Shown here piece by piece: positions 9,600 to 18,928 of a stretch of DNA of 64,000 bases. Made by a program: the position numbers and the translations under genes. The DNA is from Rhodococcus triatomae BKS 15-14 (GTDB taxonomy: Bacteria; Actinomycetota; Actinomycetes; Mycobacteriales; Mycobacteriaceae): contig AODO01000074.1 of assembly GCA_000341795.1 (NCBI GenBank), forward strand, positions 62,001 to 126,000, read 5' to 3'. The notes under the pieces were generated by a model. The model ran no database searches, was not told where the DNA came from, and saw only the letters and a program-made list of their open reading frames with translations. How positions within the stretch are numbered: position 1 is the first letter of the stretch; every line of letters starts with the position of its first letter.

Positions 9600-10253
9600 T
9601 GGTGCGTCCTCCTCCGCGACTCCGAGTCCGCCGGCCACCGTCCGGCGACGCGCGGCGAGGAAGTCGTCGACGATCCGTTCTCGGGCGCGGGCGTCGAGGG
9701 GAGGCAGCGTCGCCAGGCGCGCGAACACCAGGGGTCCGATCAGCTGGGCGAGCGCGACGTCGCGGTCGAACTCCCCGAGCTCCTCCCGGCACTCCGCGCT
9801 CGCGAAGACCCGGTCGAACGGCTCCCGGTACCTGGTGACGATGCGTTGCCGCAGGGAGTGCAGTTCGGTGCGGTCCGCGCCCCGCGCGGCCCCGGAGTCG
9901 CCGATTCCCGGCCCCATGCCCAGCCAGCACAACGCGGTCAGCTGCGTGGGAGCCTCGTCGATGACCCGGTCCTGCTCCTCGACGAGCGCGATCAGCTGGT
10001 CCCGCAGCGGGGCGCCCTCCGGGACCGACGACGCGGGCGGCACCAGCCTGGCGAACGCGGCGGCGAGGAGTTCGGTACCGCTGTCGAAATGCCGGTAGAG
10101 CGTCGCGCGGGCGACGTGCGCCGCCTCGGTGACGGCGTCGATGGTCACCGCGTCGATTCCGCCGCGGGCCAGGAGCGTCGTGGCCGCATCGAGCAACCTG
10201 GCCCGTGACCGCACCTTGCGCGGGTCCAGACGTCGGCGATCGCCCTCGTCCAT
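9585..10253 (-). CDS. TetR/AcrR-family transcriptional repressor
   Basis: 222-residue regulator. The N-terminal helix-turn-helix is clear (RLLDAATTLLARGG, then VTEAAHVARATLYRHF); the C-terminal ligand domain is divergent, as usual. The ATG at 10253 follows GGAGG. It is transcribed divergently from the DHA2 exporter at 10347, the classic arrangement for a drug-responsive repressor of an efflux pump; palindromes in the 93-bp gap are candidate operators. Inducer unknown. Confidence 0.88.
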   Translation of the reverse strand: MDEGDRRRLDPRKVRSRARLLDAATTLLARGGIDAVTIDAVTEAAHVARATLYRHFDSGTELLAAAFARLVPPASSVPEGAPLRDQLIALVEEQDRVIDEAPTQLTALCWLGMGPGIGDSGAARGADRTELHSLRQRIVTRYREPFDRVFASAECREELGEFDRDVALAQLIGPLVFARLATLPPLDARARERIVDDFLAARRRTVAGGLGVAEEDAPPLPH

Positions 10254-10308
10254 CTCACCTCCAGCCGCCCCCGGAACCAGCGGGTTGTGCAACCCTTGTG
10301 CCGCAAAC

Positions 10309-10323
10309 GATACTGACAGTCTC
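10309..10323. promoter_or_regulatory. Candidate TetR operator
   Basis: GATACTGACAGTCTC is a 15-bp near-palindrome (one mismatched pair) in the tetR/exporter divergent promoter, 24 bp before the exporter ATG. A second element, GGGTTGTGCAACCC at 10282-10295, is also palindromic. Either could bind the adjacent TetR; the call rests on position and symmetry only. Confidence 0.45.
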
Positions 10324-10346
10324 ATTGTGCCCGGGGAGGCAACCAC

Positions 10347-11894
10347 ATGAAGGCACGCACGACGCCCGGCTCCGGATTGAGCGCCCGCGAGATCTGGACG
10401 CTGTTCGTGGTGTGTTCCGCCGTGGCCCTGGTCATCGCCGCGATGGCCGCACTCAACTCGGCGTTGCCCGCGATCGCCCTCGAAACCGGAGCCACCCAGA
10501 ACGAGCTGACCTGGATCATCGACAGCTACACCCTCGTCCTCGCGGCCCTGCTGCTACCCGCCGGCGCGCTGGGCGACCGGTACGGCCGACGCGGGGTGCT
10601 GCTCGCCGGGCTCGCGGTGGTGGCCGCCGCGTCGATGGGACCGATCTGGCTCGACTCACCCACCTGGATCATCGCGTTCCGAGCGGTCGCGGGGCTCGGC
10701 GCCGCCCTCATGATGCCGGCGACGCTGTCGATCATCGTCGCCACGTTCCCGCCCGAGCACCGGGCACGCGGCGTCGCGATCTGGGCCGGTGTCGCCGCGA
10801 TCGGCGGCATCGCCGGCATGATCGTCTCGGGTCTGATGCTCGAACACTGGCCGTGGCAGTCGATCTTCGTCGGGTTCGCGATCGGCGCGATCGGGCTCTT
10901 CGTGGTCACCTGGACGGTCCCCCCGTCACGCGCCGAACGGCCGCCCCGGATGGACCTCGTCGGGGCCCTGCTGTCCATCGGCGCGGTCGGCGGATTCGTC
11001 CTCGGCATGCTCGAAGGCCCGCTGCGCGGCTGGAGCGACCCGGTACCCCTCGTGTCCCTGTCCATCGCTGCCGTGTGTGCGGTGGCGTTCGTGGTCGTCG
11101 AACTGCGGCGCGCCGAGCCCCTGCTCGACGTTCGCCTGTTCGGCAACCGCGGATTCAGCGCGGGTGCACTCTCGATGACGCTGCAGTACCTCGCGTCGTT
11201 CGCCATGTTCTTCCTCGTCGTGCAGTACATGCAGTTGGTGCGTGGATACAGTCCGCTGATGTCCGGCATCGCGCTGGGTCCGATCGCGATCCCGGTGCTG
11301 GCGATGTCCGCTGTGGTGCCGTGGCTGCTGCCGCGTGTCGGGCTGCGCTGGCTCAGCATCGCCGGCCTGGCCCTGACGGGCGTCGGCATGCTCCTGTTCG
11401 CGACGGTCGACGCGGACACCGGGTACTGGACGACGGCCGGCTACCTGATGATCTACGCCTTCGGCCTCGGATTCTGCACGGCTCCCGCCACCCACGCGAT
11501 CGTCGAGAACACACCCGACGACAAACAGGGCGTCGCGTCCGCCGTCAACGACACAACGCGCGAGGTCGGTGCCGCGATCGGCATCGCGTTGGCGGGAAGC
11601 CTGCTCGCGTCCACCTACAGCCGCGAGATCGCACCCGCCGTCGCCGCGGTTCCGGAGCCGGCGAAGGAACCCGTCGGATCGTCACTCGCGGCTGCCCTCG
11701 AGGTCGCGAAAATGGCTGGGCCACAGGGCGAGCAACTCGCCGACTTCGCGCGCACCGCCTTCATGGCCGGCATGTCGAACGCCGCCTACGTGCTCGGCGG
11801 GATCCTGATGGTGGCCGCCGTCGCGGTCGGTGTCTGCGCACCGGCACGCAGAGCATCCACGTCCGATGCCGAGGAGGCCGCGCTCGTCGACTGA
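10347..11894 (+). CDS. MFS transporter, DHA2 drug:H+ antiporter family
   Basis: 515-residue, 14-helix exporter. Helix 1 carries ALNSALPAIA, motif A appears as GDRYGRRG at 76-83, and GLGAALMMPATLSI and a conserved Arg in helix 4 follow. The C-terminal loop (about 430-470) is long and charged. GGGGAGG lies 7 bases before the ATG. Control by the divergent TetR is likely. It resembles multidrug exporters such as Stp/EmrB types; the substrate cannot be read. It is not closely related to the DHA2 genes at 1009 and 46857 beyond family motifs. Confidence 0.88.
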   Translation: MKARTTPGSGLSAREIWTLFVVCSAVALVIAAMAALNSALPAIALETGATQNELTWIIDSYTLVLAALLLPAGALGDRYGRRGVLLAGLAVVAAASMGPIWLDSPTWIIAFRAVAGLGAALMMPATLSIIVATFPPEHRARGVAIWAGVAAIGGIAGMIVSGLMLEHWPWQSIFVGFAIGAIGLFVVTWTVPPSRAERPPRMDLVGALLSIGAVGGFVLGMLEGPLRGWSDPVPLVSLSIAAVCAVAFVVVELRRAEPLLDVRLFGNRGFSAGALSMTLQYLASFAMFFLVVQYMQLVRGYSPLMSGIALGPIAIPVLAMSAVVPWLLPRVGLRWLSIAGLALTGVGMLLFATVDADTGYWTTAGYLMIYAFGLGFCTAPATHAIVENTPDDKQGVASAVNDTTREVGAAIGIALAGSLLASTYSREIAPAVAAVPEPAKEPVGSSLAAALEVAKMAGPQGEQLADFARTAFMAGMSNAAYVLGGILMVAAVAVGVCAPARRASTSDAEEAALVD

Positions 11895-11922
11895 CCGGCG
11901 TTCCCGTAACGACTGTGTTGCC

Positions 11923-11941
11923 CGGTTCACCCACCGGACCA
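11923..11941. promoter_or_regulatory. IclR-type operator copy 1, upstream of enoyl-CoA hydratase operon
   Basis: CGGTTCA-N5-CGGACCA, a variant of the island's shared inverted repeat CGGTCCG-N5-CGGACCG (11 of 14 arm bases). A -10 candidate AATACT begins at 11972, 30 bp downstream, giving the same geometry as the other copies. It would bring the plus-strand CoA operon (12044-18925) under the same regulator. Confidence 0.5.
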
Positions 11942-12043
11942 GGGTTCGTGTGCTGACCCGCGAGCCCGTCGAATACTCGGCTCCGAACGACGGACCCGCC
12001 GGCAGGTTTACGACCTGCATTCGACACACAGCTTGGAGCAGCC

Positions 12044-12835
12044 ATGACGCCGACCGGAGCCCCTCCCACCTCGGAGCTCCACGTGACCGTGTCCGATGGG
12101 GTGGCGTCGGTCTCGATCGACCGCCCGCCTGCCAACGCGTTCGACCCAGGACTCATCGCGGAACTGCTCCGCGCACTGCCCGAACTCGTCGACGATCCCG
12201 CGGTGCGCTGCATCGTGATCCGCGGGACGGGCCGGTTCTTCGTCGCCGGCGCCGACATTCGGGTCATGCGAAATCTGACCGAGGAGACCCAGCGGGCGAT
12301 GCGGCCGTGGGTCGAGGTCCAGCGGTTGCTGGAGGCGGCCCCGAAACCCGTGATCGCAGCCGTGAACGGACACGCGCTCGGCGGAGGCGCGGAACTCGCG
12401 CTTGCGTGCGATCTTCGCGTGATGACGGAGTCCGCGACCATCGGGTTCCCGGAGATCGGGCTGGGACTGTTCCCGGGAGCGGGCGGAAGCCAGCGTCTGC
12501 CCCGTCTGCTCGGCGCGCACCGCGCGACACTGTTGATGATCAGGGGGGATCGACTTCCCGCCGAGGAAGCTCTCCACATCGGGCTGGTCGACGAGGTGGT
12601 GCCCGACCGCGACTTCGACTCCCGCATCGACGAACTCGCACGCCAGTTCGCCCGCAAGCCCACCCGTACCATCGGCCTGCTCAAGCGGATCGTCGAGCAG
12701 GGTCACGCCCTGCCGCTCGACGATGCCCTCGACATCGAGTTCGACGCGGTTCTCGAACTGATCCGGACCGAGGACACCGCCGAAGGTCTCCAGGCATTCC
12801 TCGACAAGCGCGAACCGCGCTTCACCGGGCACTGA
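12044..12835 (+). CDS. Enoyl-CoA hydratase/isomerase (crotonase family)
   Basis: 263-residue crotonase-fold enzyme, normal length. The CoA-binding AGADI motif and oxyanion-hole GGGAELALACD are present, with both catalytic glutamates: one in GGGAELA and one in FPEIGLGLFPGAGG. It should hydrate an enoyl-CoA. It opens the plus-strand set followed by a binding lipoprotein, a CoA-transferase, an oxidoreductase and an acyl-CoA synthetase, so its substrate is probably an intermediate of the island's pathway rather than a fatty acid. TTGGAG precedes the ATG. Confidence 0.88.
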   Translation: MTPTGAPPTSELHVTVSDGVASVSIDRPPANAFDPGLIAELLRALPELVDDPAVRCIVIRGTGRFFVAGADIRVMRNLTEETQRAMRPWVEVQRLLEAAPKPVIAAVNGHALGGGAELALACDLRVMTESATIGFPEIGLGLFPGAGGSQRLPRLLGAHRATLLMIRGDRLPAEEALHIGLVDEVVPDRDFDSRIDELARQFARKPTRTIGLLKRIVEQGHALPLDDALDIEFDAVLELIRTEDTAEGLQAFLDKREPRFTGH

Positions 12836-12924
12836 GCCGCCCCCTCCCCCGCACGCCACCGAGCCACGCCGAGCCACCTCGTCGGTCGAGGCGTCCGGCC
12901 ATCACCCATGGGAAGGCATCACAC

Positions 12925-13902
12925 ATGAAGTTCAGCTTCGGGCGACGCCGAATCGTCGCCGTCGCGGCACTCGCTGCGATCCTCGCCGTCACCGGTTGTT
13001 CCCGGCCCGCCTCCGACAGTGCCTCGTCCGCGCCCGACGGCCTGGTCCGCATCTCGGTGGGCGTCGACCCGTCGTACGCGCCGTTCTTCGTCGCCGAGCA
13101 CGAGGGAATGTTCGAGGCGGCGGGCCTGAACGTCCAGATAATCCAGACCGAGGGCGGCGCGGCCAGCGCACAGAACGTCGTGGCGGGCACCTCCGAGATG
13201 TCCGGCAACGCGGACTCGACCGCGCTGACGGTGATGGCCAACAACAAGAGTCTTCGAGCCCTCGGTGTGTACGAGGAGTCGGACCGGTACTTCCAGGTCG
13301 TGCTGCGAGAGGGAGTCATCCCGCAGACGATCGAGACGATGGGCGTGTTCCCCGGCATCGGCCTGTACTTCACCGACGCGTACCTGCGCAGCCTCGGTGT
13401 CGATCCGGCCTCCGTGACGCTGGTGAGCACCAGCCCGCCCGAGCAACCCGCTCTGCTCGCCCGCGGCGACATCGACGGCTTCATCTCGTTCGACCCGTGG
13501 GTCGCGCAGGCCGTCGCGACCGGCGGACGGGTTGCCGGCACGAGCGGTGACTTCGGCGCGCGGTACTCGCAGTGGCTGCTCACCTCGGACTCGTGGCTGT
13601 CCTCGAACGAGGAACTCGCGGCGCGGGTGTTCGGGGTCGTCGCCGACGCGGCCGCGATCGTGAACACGGATCCCGATCGCGCGGCCACCGCGATCTCGGC
13701 GGCGATCCAGATGGATCCGGCGGAGGCGAAGCGCACCGTGACCCAGATCGACTTCGTCGGACGGGACTTCACCGACGACGACACGGCCCGCGCCGACGAC
13801 CTGGTCACCTTCTTCCGCGACCAGGGCAAGATTCCCGGCCCCGTCGACACCGACACGGTGATGCTGCGCGGCTGGGTGAACGAGCACGCCACGAGCGAAT
13901 GA
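12925..13902 (+). CDS. ABC transporter substrate-binding lipoprotein (NMT1/SsuA-like), orphan copy
   Basis: 325-residue periplasmic-type binding protein. Signal peptide with lipobox LAVTGC gives lipidated Cys25. The fold is that of NMT1/THI5 and SsuA/TauA receptors for sulfonates, thiamine precursors and aromatic acids (VGVDPSYAPFFVAEHEGMF; then DIDGFISFDPWV). It is clearly paralogous to the lipoprotein at 24736-25716 but has no permease or ATPase beside it, so it probably docks on the transporter encoded at 23100-24739. GGAAGG precedes the ATG. A strong hairpin follows the stop, which may set its level above that of the downstream genes. Confidence 0.88.
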   Translation: MKFSFGRRRIVAVAALAAILAVTGCSRPASDSASSAPDGLVRISVGVDPSYAPFFVAEHEGMFEAAGLNVQIIQTEGGAASAQNVVAGTSEMSGNADSTALTVMANNKSLRALGVYEESDRYFQVVLREGVIPQTIETMGVFPGIGLYFTDAYLRSLGVDPASVTLVSTSPPEQPALLARGDIDGFISFDPWVAQAVATGGRVAGTSGDFGARYSQWLLTSDSWLSSNEELAARVFGVVADAAAIVNTDPDRAATAISAAIQMDPAEAKRTVTQIDFVGRDFTDDDTARADDLVTFFRDQGKIPGPVDTDTVMLRGWVNEHATSE

Positions 13903-13909
13903 GAAGCCA

Positions 13910-13950
13910 CGTTCTGCCGGCCGGACCGCCCCGGTTCGGCCGGCAGAACG
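13910..13950. terminator. 14-bp-arm hairpin inside the CoA operon
   Basis: CGTTCTGCCGGCCG at 13910-13923 pairs perfectly with 13937-13950. It follows the lipoprotein stop by 7 bp but lies within a same-strand gene series, so it may be a partial terminator or 3' stabiliser that favours high binding-protein expression. Confidence 0.7.
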
Positions 13951-14030
13951 GAATCGTTCCACCGCGCCGGTGACCACCTCGGGGTCGGCGCACCCACCGA
14001 AGAACCACAATCACGATCGGAGCAGCAGCC

Positions 14031-16367
14031 GTGGTCGAATCCGCAATCCGGGTGGTCGAACTGTCGAGCCCGTTCACCCGCTTCGCAGGGCGGATACTCG
14101 TCGGACTCGGCTACGACGTCGTGCTCGTCGAACCGGCGGGCGGGGATCCCAGCCGGAAGGAGTTCGGCGGACACGCCTTCGGCCACTGGCATGCAGGGAA
14201 GAAGTCCGTCGTCCTCGATCTCGAATCCGTTTCCGGTCGTGACGATCTCACCCGACTGGTCGCCGCATCGGACATCTTCCTCGACGGCAGCGCACCGGGC
14301 GCCGAGCCCACCACCCCGGGCCGTTCGACCGTCCATGTCCGGGTGACACCGTTCGGCGTCGACGGACCGCGTAGCGACTGGGCTGCAACGGATCTCACGG
14401 TTGCCGCACTCGGCGGCATGCTGGCGCAGGTCGGTGAGCCGAGTGGTCCGCCCCTGCTGCTTCCCGAGGCGCAGGCCGAACAGTTGGCGGGAGTCAACGC
14501 CGCGATCGGAGCGCTGCTGGGTCTGCGGGCCCGACGACGAGGACCGGTCCCGCTCGTCGACGTCTCGGCTCAGGAGTGCGTCGCCGCGAGCCTCGAAGCC
14601 GGCACGCTGGCGTACCTGCACGAGGACCGGGTACCGCCGCGTCCCGGACGCGTGCACCCGCTGGTGCCGCACGGACTGTTCCGCGCGGCCGACGGTTTCC
14701 TGGGCGGCGGGCTCGGCGGCAGCCCGCGCATGTGGGACGCGCTGCTGTCCTGGCTCGTCGACGAGGGCGCGGCCGACGATCTCACCGATCCGCGCTGGAG
14801 CGACCCGGTCGAGCGGAAGCAGCACCAGGACCATGTCTTCGAGGTGGTGCAGAGGTTCCTCGACAAGTGGACCAAGGAGGAGTTCGCGATCGCGGCGCAG
14901 TCCCGCAAGCTGCCGTGGTCGGCCGTCGACCGTCCGGACGAGTTGCTCGTCAACCCGCAACTGAACGACCGCGACTTCTTCGTCGACGTGGTCTCACGGG
15001 AGGGTGTGACTCGCGATCTGGGATTCGGCTTCGCCTTCCCGGAGGGAACCCGGGTCCGGGATCTGGCGGTGGCCGATCTCGGCGAGCACCAGGCGCTGCT
15101 CGATCGGTCGACACCGCCCGATCGGGATGCGCTCCGGGACGATCCGGCGAGGCTCCCCCTCGACGGCATCCGGGTACTCGACCTCACGTGGGTGCTCGCC
15201 GGACCGTACTGCACCCGCATCCTCGCCGATCACGGCGCCGACGTCGTCAAGGTCGAGTCGCTCGGCCGACCGGACCCGACGAGATTCGCGCCGTTCATGC
15301 ACCTGTCCCGAGGTCCCCACGACGACCCGGACACCAGCGGGTACTTCAACGACGTCAACCGGAACAAGCGCAGCATCACCCTCGACACCCGCACGCCCGC
15401 CGGGCTCGAGGTCCTGGCCGACCTGATCGCACAGAGCGACGTCGTCGTCGAGAACTTCAGTTCCTCCGTCATGGAGAAGATGGGCCTCGGGTACGAGCGC
15501 CTGCGCGAACTGCGCCACGACATCGTGTACGTCTCGATGTCGGGAATGGGCCACACCGGCCCGCGCAGCGAGTGGGTGTCGTACGCCGACGTCGTGTCCG
15601 CGGCGACGGGGTTGACGGCACTCACCGGATGGAGCGCCGACCAGGTGGTGGGCGTGATCTACGGCCACGGCGACATCGTGGCGGGGTTGCAGGCCGCAAC
15701 CGCCGTCCTCGCCGCACTCGAGCACCGCGATCGCACCGGCCACGGCCAGCACGTCGATCTGTCGCAGCTCGAGGCGATGGCCTCACACCTCGGCACCAGT
15801 GTCGTGCAGGCGACCGGCACCGGACGGTTCCCCGCCCCGATCGGCAACGCCCACCCCACGATGTCCCCGCACGGGGTCTTCCGGTGCCTCGGGCCCGATC
15901 GCTGGTGCGCGATCGCGGTCCGCGACGATACCGACTGGCGGCACCTGTGCGACACGCTCGGGCGTCCGGAGTGGGCCCACGACAACCGTTTCCGCTCCGC
16001 CGACGCGCGCCGGGGGCACGAGGCCGAGATCGCCGACGCGATCGCGGCGTGGGCGTCGTCCCTGCCTGCGGAGTCGGCCGCCGAACGACTCCAGGCCGCC
16101 GGTGTTCCCGCCGGTGTCGTCCAGAACGGTCGTGACCTGGTCGAGAGCGACCCGCACCTGCGGGCACGCGGCTACTACGTGCCCGGCGACCATCCGAAGG
16201 TCGGCCGGTTCCTGCACGAGGGCGCGCCCGTGCGCGTGGGCGCACCGGTGGCCGTCCGCCGGGCCGCACCGTTGCTCGGCGCCGACACCGACGACGTGCT
16301 GCGCGATGTCGCCGGGTACCCGCACGAGATCATCGCCCGCCTGCGCGCCGACGGCATCCTGACCTGA
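14031..16367 (+). CDS. Family III CoA-transferase, tandem two-domain (CaiB/BaiF) fusion
   Basis: 778 residues, about twice the usual 400. Two complete CaiB/BaiF-like halves (about 1-355 and 370-778) are joined head to tail. Each keeps an Asp where formyl-CoA transferase has its catalytic Asp: Asp177 (VDVSAQE) and Asp576 (HVDLSQLEA). The C-terminal half is more canonical (LAGPYCTRILADHGADVVKVE, then NRNKRSITLD); the N-terminal half is more divergent. The enzyme moves CoA between carboxylates, here likely onto an imported acid or a ring-cleavage product. GTG start with GGAG upstream. Which half is active is not resolvable from sequence. Confidence 0.87.
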   Translation: MVESAIRVVELSSPFTRFAGRILVGLGYDVVLVEPAGGDPSRKEFGGHAFGHWHAGKKSVVLDLESVSGRDDLTRLVAASDIFLDGSAPGAEPTTPGRSTVHVRVTPFGVDGPRSDWAATDLTVAALGGMLAQVGEPSGPPLLLPEAQAEQLAGVNAAIGALLGLRARRRGPVPLVDVSAQECVAASLEAGTLAYLHEDRVPPRPGRVHPLVPHGLFRAADGFLGGGLGGSPRMWDALLSWLVDEGAADDLTDPRWSDPVERKQHQDHVFEVVQRFLDKWTKEEFAIAAQSRKLPWSAVDRPDELLVNPQLNDRDFFVDVVSREGVTRDLGFGFAFPEGTRVRDLAVADLGEHQALLDRSTPPDRDALRDDPARLPLDGIRVLDLTWVLAGPYCTRILADHGADVVKVESLGRPDPTRFAPFMHLSRGPHDDPDTSGYFNDVNRNKRSITLDTRTPAGLEVLADLIAQSDVVVENFSSSVMEKMGLGYERLRELRHDIVYVSMSGMGHTGPRSEWVSYADVVSAATGLTALTGWSADQVVGVIYGHGDIVAGLQAATAVLAALEHRDRTGHGQHVDLSQLEAMASHLGTSVVQATGTGRFPAPIGNAHPTMSPHGVFRCLGPDRWCAIAVRDDTDWRHLCDTLGRPEWAHDNRFRSADARRGHEAEIADAIAAWASSLPAESAAERLQAAGVPAGVVQNGRDLVESDPHLRARGYYVPGDHPKVGRFLHEGAPVRVGAPVAVRRAAPLLGADTDDVLRDVAGYPHEIIARLRADGILT

Positions 16368-16434
16368 CCCGACCCGACCGACCCCACGGCCCACCAGGCC
16401 GACCCCGTTGTCGAAAGACGAAGAAGGAGAACAC

Positions 16435-17382
16435 ATGCGCGCCGCCAGGCTCCACAGTTACGGACAGGCCCCCGTGATCGACGAGATCGACGCCCCCACG
16501 AGAGGATCCGGCCAGACGCTGGTCCGAATCGACGCCGCCGCTCTCGGCCACCTCGACATGACGGTCGCGAGTGGCAACTTCGACGTCCGGCCGACCCTCC
16601 CCCACATCGGGGGCACCGACGGCGCCGGCACCGTCGTCGAATCCGACACCCACGCCCCCGGTACCAGGGTTCTCGTGCGTGGCGGCGGCATCGGGCTCTT
16701 CAAGGACGGCTGCTGGGCGGAGTACGTGGTGGCCGCGGACAAGGCGTTCACGCCGTTCGATTCGGGACTCGACCCGAAGGTCGCGGCCACGTTCCTGCTG
16801 CCCAGCACGACCGGCTGGGTGGCCGTGCACGACGTCGCGAACGTGGTTGCGGGCGAACGGGTGATCGTCTCGGGCGCGTCCGGGGCCGTCGGCTCCATGG
16901 CGGCGCAGTTCGCGCTGCTCGCCGGTGCTGCCGAGGTGATCGGCGTGGTACCGCGCGAGGACCAGGCCGCGCTGCTGCCGCACGGGGTTCGGCCCGTCGT
17001 CGGACGCGGTGCGGAGGTGGCCGAGGCCCTCGGTCCCGACCCGATCGCCGACGTCCTCGTCGACACCCTGGGCGGGGACGCACTGCCGCACCTGCTCTCA
17101 CGAGTCACGCCGGGCGGTCGCGCCGCCCTGATCGGCTACACCCTCGGCACCCAACTCACGATCGACCTGCCGAACTGGCTCCTGAGCGATGTTGCGATCT
17201 TGCCGGTCAACATGATTCGCAAGACCGCGCGCCAGGCCGAGCTCGCCCCGGACCTGATCGCGCGGCTCGTCACCGGCGAGATCCGCCTCGCGGTCCAGGC
17301 GTTCGCGCTCGACGAGATCGCCGACGCGCTGCACCTGATGCGCGAGGGCAAGGTCGCCGGCCGTGCCGTCGTCGTTCCGTGA
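16435..17382 (+). CDS. NAD(P)H:quinone oxidoreductase-type MDR dehydrogenase
   Basis: 315-residue medium-chain dehydrogenase/reductase without the zinc ligands of alcohol dehydrogenases, hence of the quinone oxidoreductase/enoyl reductase type. The nucleotide site is VSGASGAVGSMAAQ. I chose the ATG at 16435 because GAAGGAG lies 7 bases before it. It follows the CoA-transferase closely and the acyl-CoA synthetase begins 4 bp after its stop, so it acts in the same pathway, perhaps reducing an enoyl or quinone intermediate. Substrate unknown. Confidence 0.83.
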   Translation: MRAARLHSYGQAPVIDEIDAPTRGSGQTLVRIDAAALGHLDMTVASGNFDVRPTLPHIGGTDGAGTVVESDTHAPGTRVLVRGGGIGLFKDGCWAEYVVAADKAFTPFDSGLDPKVAATFLLPSTTGWVAVHDVANVVAGERVIVSGASGAVGSMAAQFALLAGAAEVIGVVPREDQAALLPHGVRPVVGRGAEVAEALGPDPIADVLVDTLGGDALPHLLSRVTPGGRAALIGYTLGTQLTIDLPNWLLSDVAILPVNMIRKTARQAELAPDLIARLVTGEIRLAVQAFALDEIADALHLMREGKVAGRAVVVP

Positions 17383-17386
17383 CGCC

Positions 17387-18925
17387 GTGACCGTTCCCAT
17401 TCCGCTGCCGGAGCGGATGACCGTTCCGGCCCTGCTCCTCGACCGCGCCGCTCGGCGCCCCAGCCACGTCGCCCTACGGGTCGGGGACATCCGCCTCAGC
17501 TATCGCCAGCTCGCCGATCGCGCGGCCGCAATGGCCGGCTCACTCGCGAGTCGCGGTGTCCGGCGAGGCGAGCCGGTGGCCGCGATGACCGCGAACCGCC
17601 TCGAGGCGATCGACCTGATCCTCGGGTGCGCCTGGTTGGGGGCCGTCGCGGTGCCGCTCAACACTGCGTTTCGCGGCGACGCCCTGAGGCACGTTCTCGC
17701 GGTGTCGGGTGCGCGCCGACTACTGATCGAGCCGGAGTACGCGGAGCGTGTCGAGGCGGCGGGCTTCCGGGACGAGCTGTGGATCGTCGGCACCCCGTCC
17801 GCTCCTCGACCGGATTCGCCGCCACTGCCACCGGCCGAGGAGATCTCGGCCCTCGACGCCGCTGCGGTGCTGTTCACGTCCGGCACCACGGGACTGCCGA
17901 AGGGTGTGCGGTGCCCGCACGCCCAGTTCCTGTGGTGGGGACGCGGCGTGGGCGAGTCGCTGGAACTCGGCCCCGACGACGTCCTCTACAACGGGCTGCC
18001 GTTGTTCCACACCAACGCCATCAACGCGTTCTTCCAAGCCCTGGTGGCGGGCGGCACCTTCGTCCTGGGACAGCACTTCTCGGTGCGTGAGTACTGGCGC
18101 CGCGTCGCCGACGCCGACGCGACCGTCGTGTACCTGCTCGGCGCGATGGTCGCGATGCTCGCCGGGCGTCCGCCGGACCCACACGATCGGGCGCACCGGG
18201 CGACTCGTGCGCTCTCCCCCGCGACACCCGACCGGCTGTCACAGCCCTTCCGCGATCGGTTCGGCGTCGAACTGATCGACGGATTCGGCACCACCGAGAC
18301 CAATCTCGTCATCGGGACCACGTCCCGTGAACGGCGTGCGGGCTACCTCGGCGCGGTCATGCCGGGGTACGACGCGCTCGTCGTCGACGCCGCAGGCACC
18401 CCCGTGCCGGACGGCACACCGGGCGAGTTGCTCGTGCGTACCGAACTCGCCGGCGCCTTCGCACTCGGCTATCTCGGCGACACGGCCCCGGCGCCCGGCG
18501 CCTGGCTCGCCACCGGCGATCGCGTGGTCCGCGAACCCGACGGTTGGTTCCGGTTCGTCGACCGGATCAAGGACGTGATCCGCCGACGAGGCGAGAACAT
18601 CTCGTCCACCGAGGTCGAAGGCGTGCTCGCCCAGCACCCCGACGTCGCGCAGGTCGCGGTGTTCCCGGTTCCCTCCGAGCTCGCCGAGGACGAGGTGATG
18701 GCCGCGGTCGTCCCGCGTCCCGGTCGCGCCGTCGACCCGGTCGCGCTGCGGCGCTTCGCGGAACCCCTGCTCGCCCACTTCGCCCTGCCGCGCTATGTCG
18801 ACGTCGTCGACCGATTGCCCCTCACCGAGACCGGCAAGGTGCGCAAGGCCGAACTGCGGGCCAGGGGTGCCGGGGCGGGGACGTGGGATGCCGAGGCCGC
18901 CGCGCCCACCCGGCGCGGCGGCTGA
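17387..18925 (+). CDS. AMP-forming acyl-CoA synthetase (ANL family)
   Basis: 512-residue adenylate-forming ligase. ATP loop LFTSGTTGLPKGVR, GFGTTETN (A5), TGDRV and RIKDVIRRRGENIS (A7/A8), and PLTETGKVRKAEL with the catalytic Lys (A10) are all present, so it should be active. It is shorter than long-chain FadD proteins and closer to aryl or short-chain acid:CoA ligases. GTG at 17387 was chosen because it follows the previous stop by 4 bp; a GTG at 17363 would overlap that gene. Likely activates the imported carboxylic acid. It faces the convergent iclR gene across 3 bp. Confidence 0.87.
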   Translation: MTVPIPLPERMTVPALLLDRAARRPSHVALRVGDIRLSYRQLADRAAAMAGSLASRGVRRGEPVAAMTANRLEAIDLILGCAWLGAVAVPLNTAFRGDALRHVLAVSGARRLLIEPEYAERVEAAGFRDELWIVGTPSAPRPDSPPLPPAEEISALDAAAVLFTSGTTGLPKGVRCPHAQFLWWGRGVGESLELGPDDVLYNGLPLFHTNAINAFFQALVAGGTFVLGQHFSVREYWRRVADADATVVYLLGAMVAMLAGRPPDPHDRAHRATRALSPATPDRLSQPFRDRFGVELIDGFGTTETNLVIGTTSRERRAGYLGAVMPGYDALVVDAAGTPVPDGTPGELLVRTELAGAFALGYLGDTAPAPGAWLATGDRVVREPDGWFRFVDRIKDVIRRRGENISSTEVEGVLAQHPDVAQVAVFPVPSELAEDEVMAAVVPRPGRAVDPVALRRFAEPLLAHFALPRYVDVVDRLPLTETGKVRKAELRARGAGAGTWDAEAAAPTRRGG

Positions 18926-18928
18926 TCG

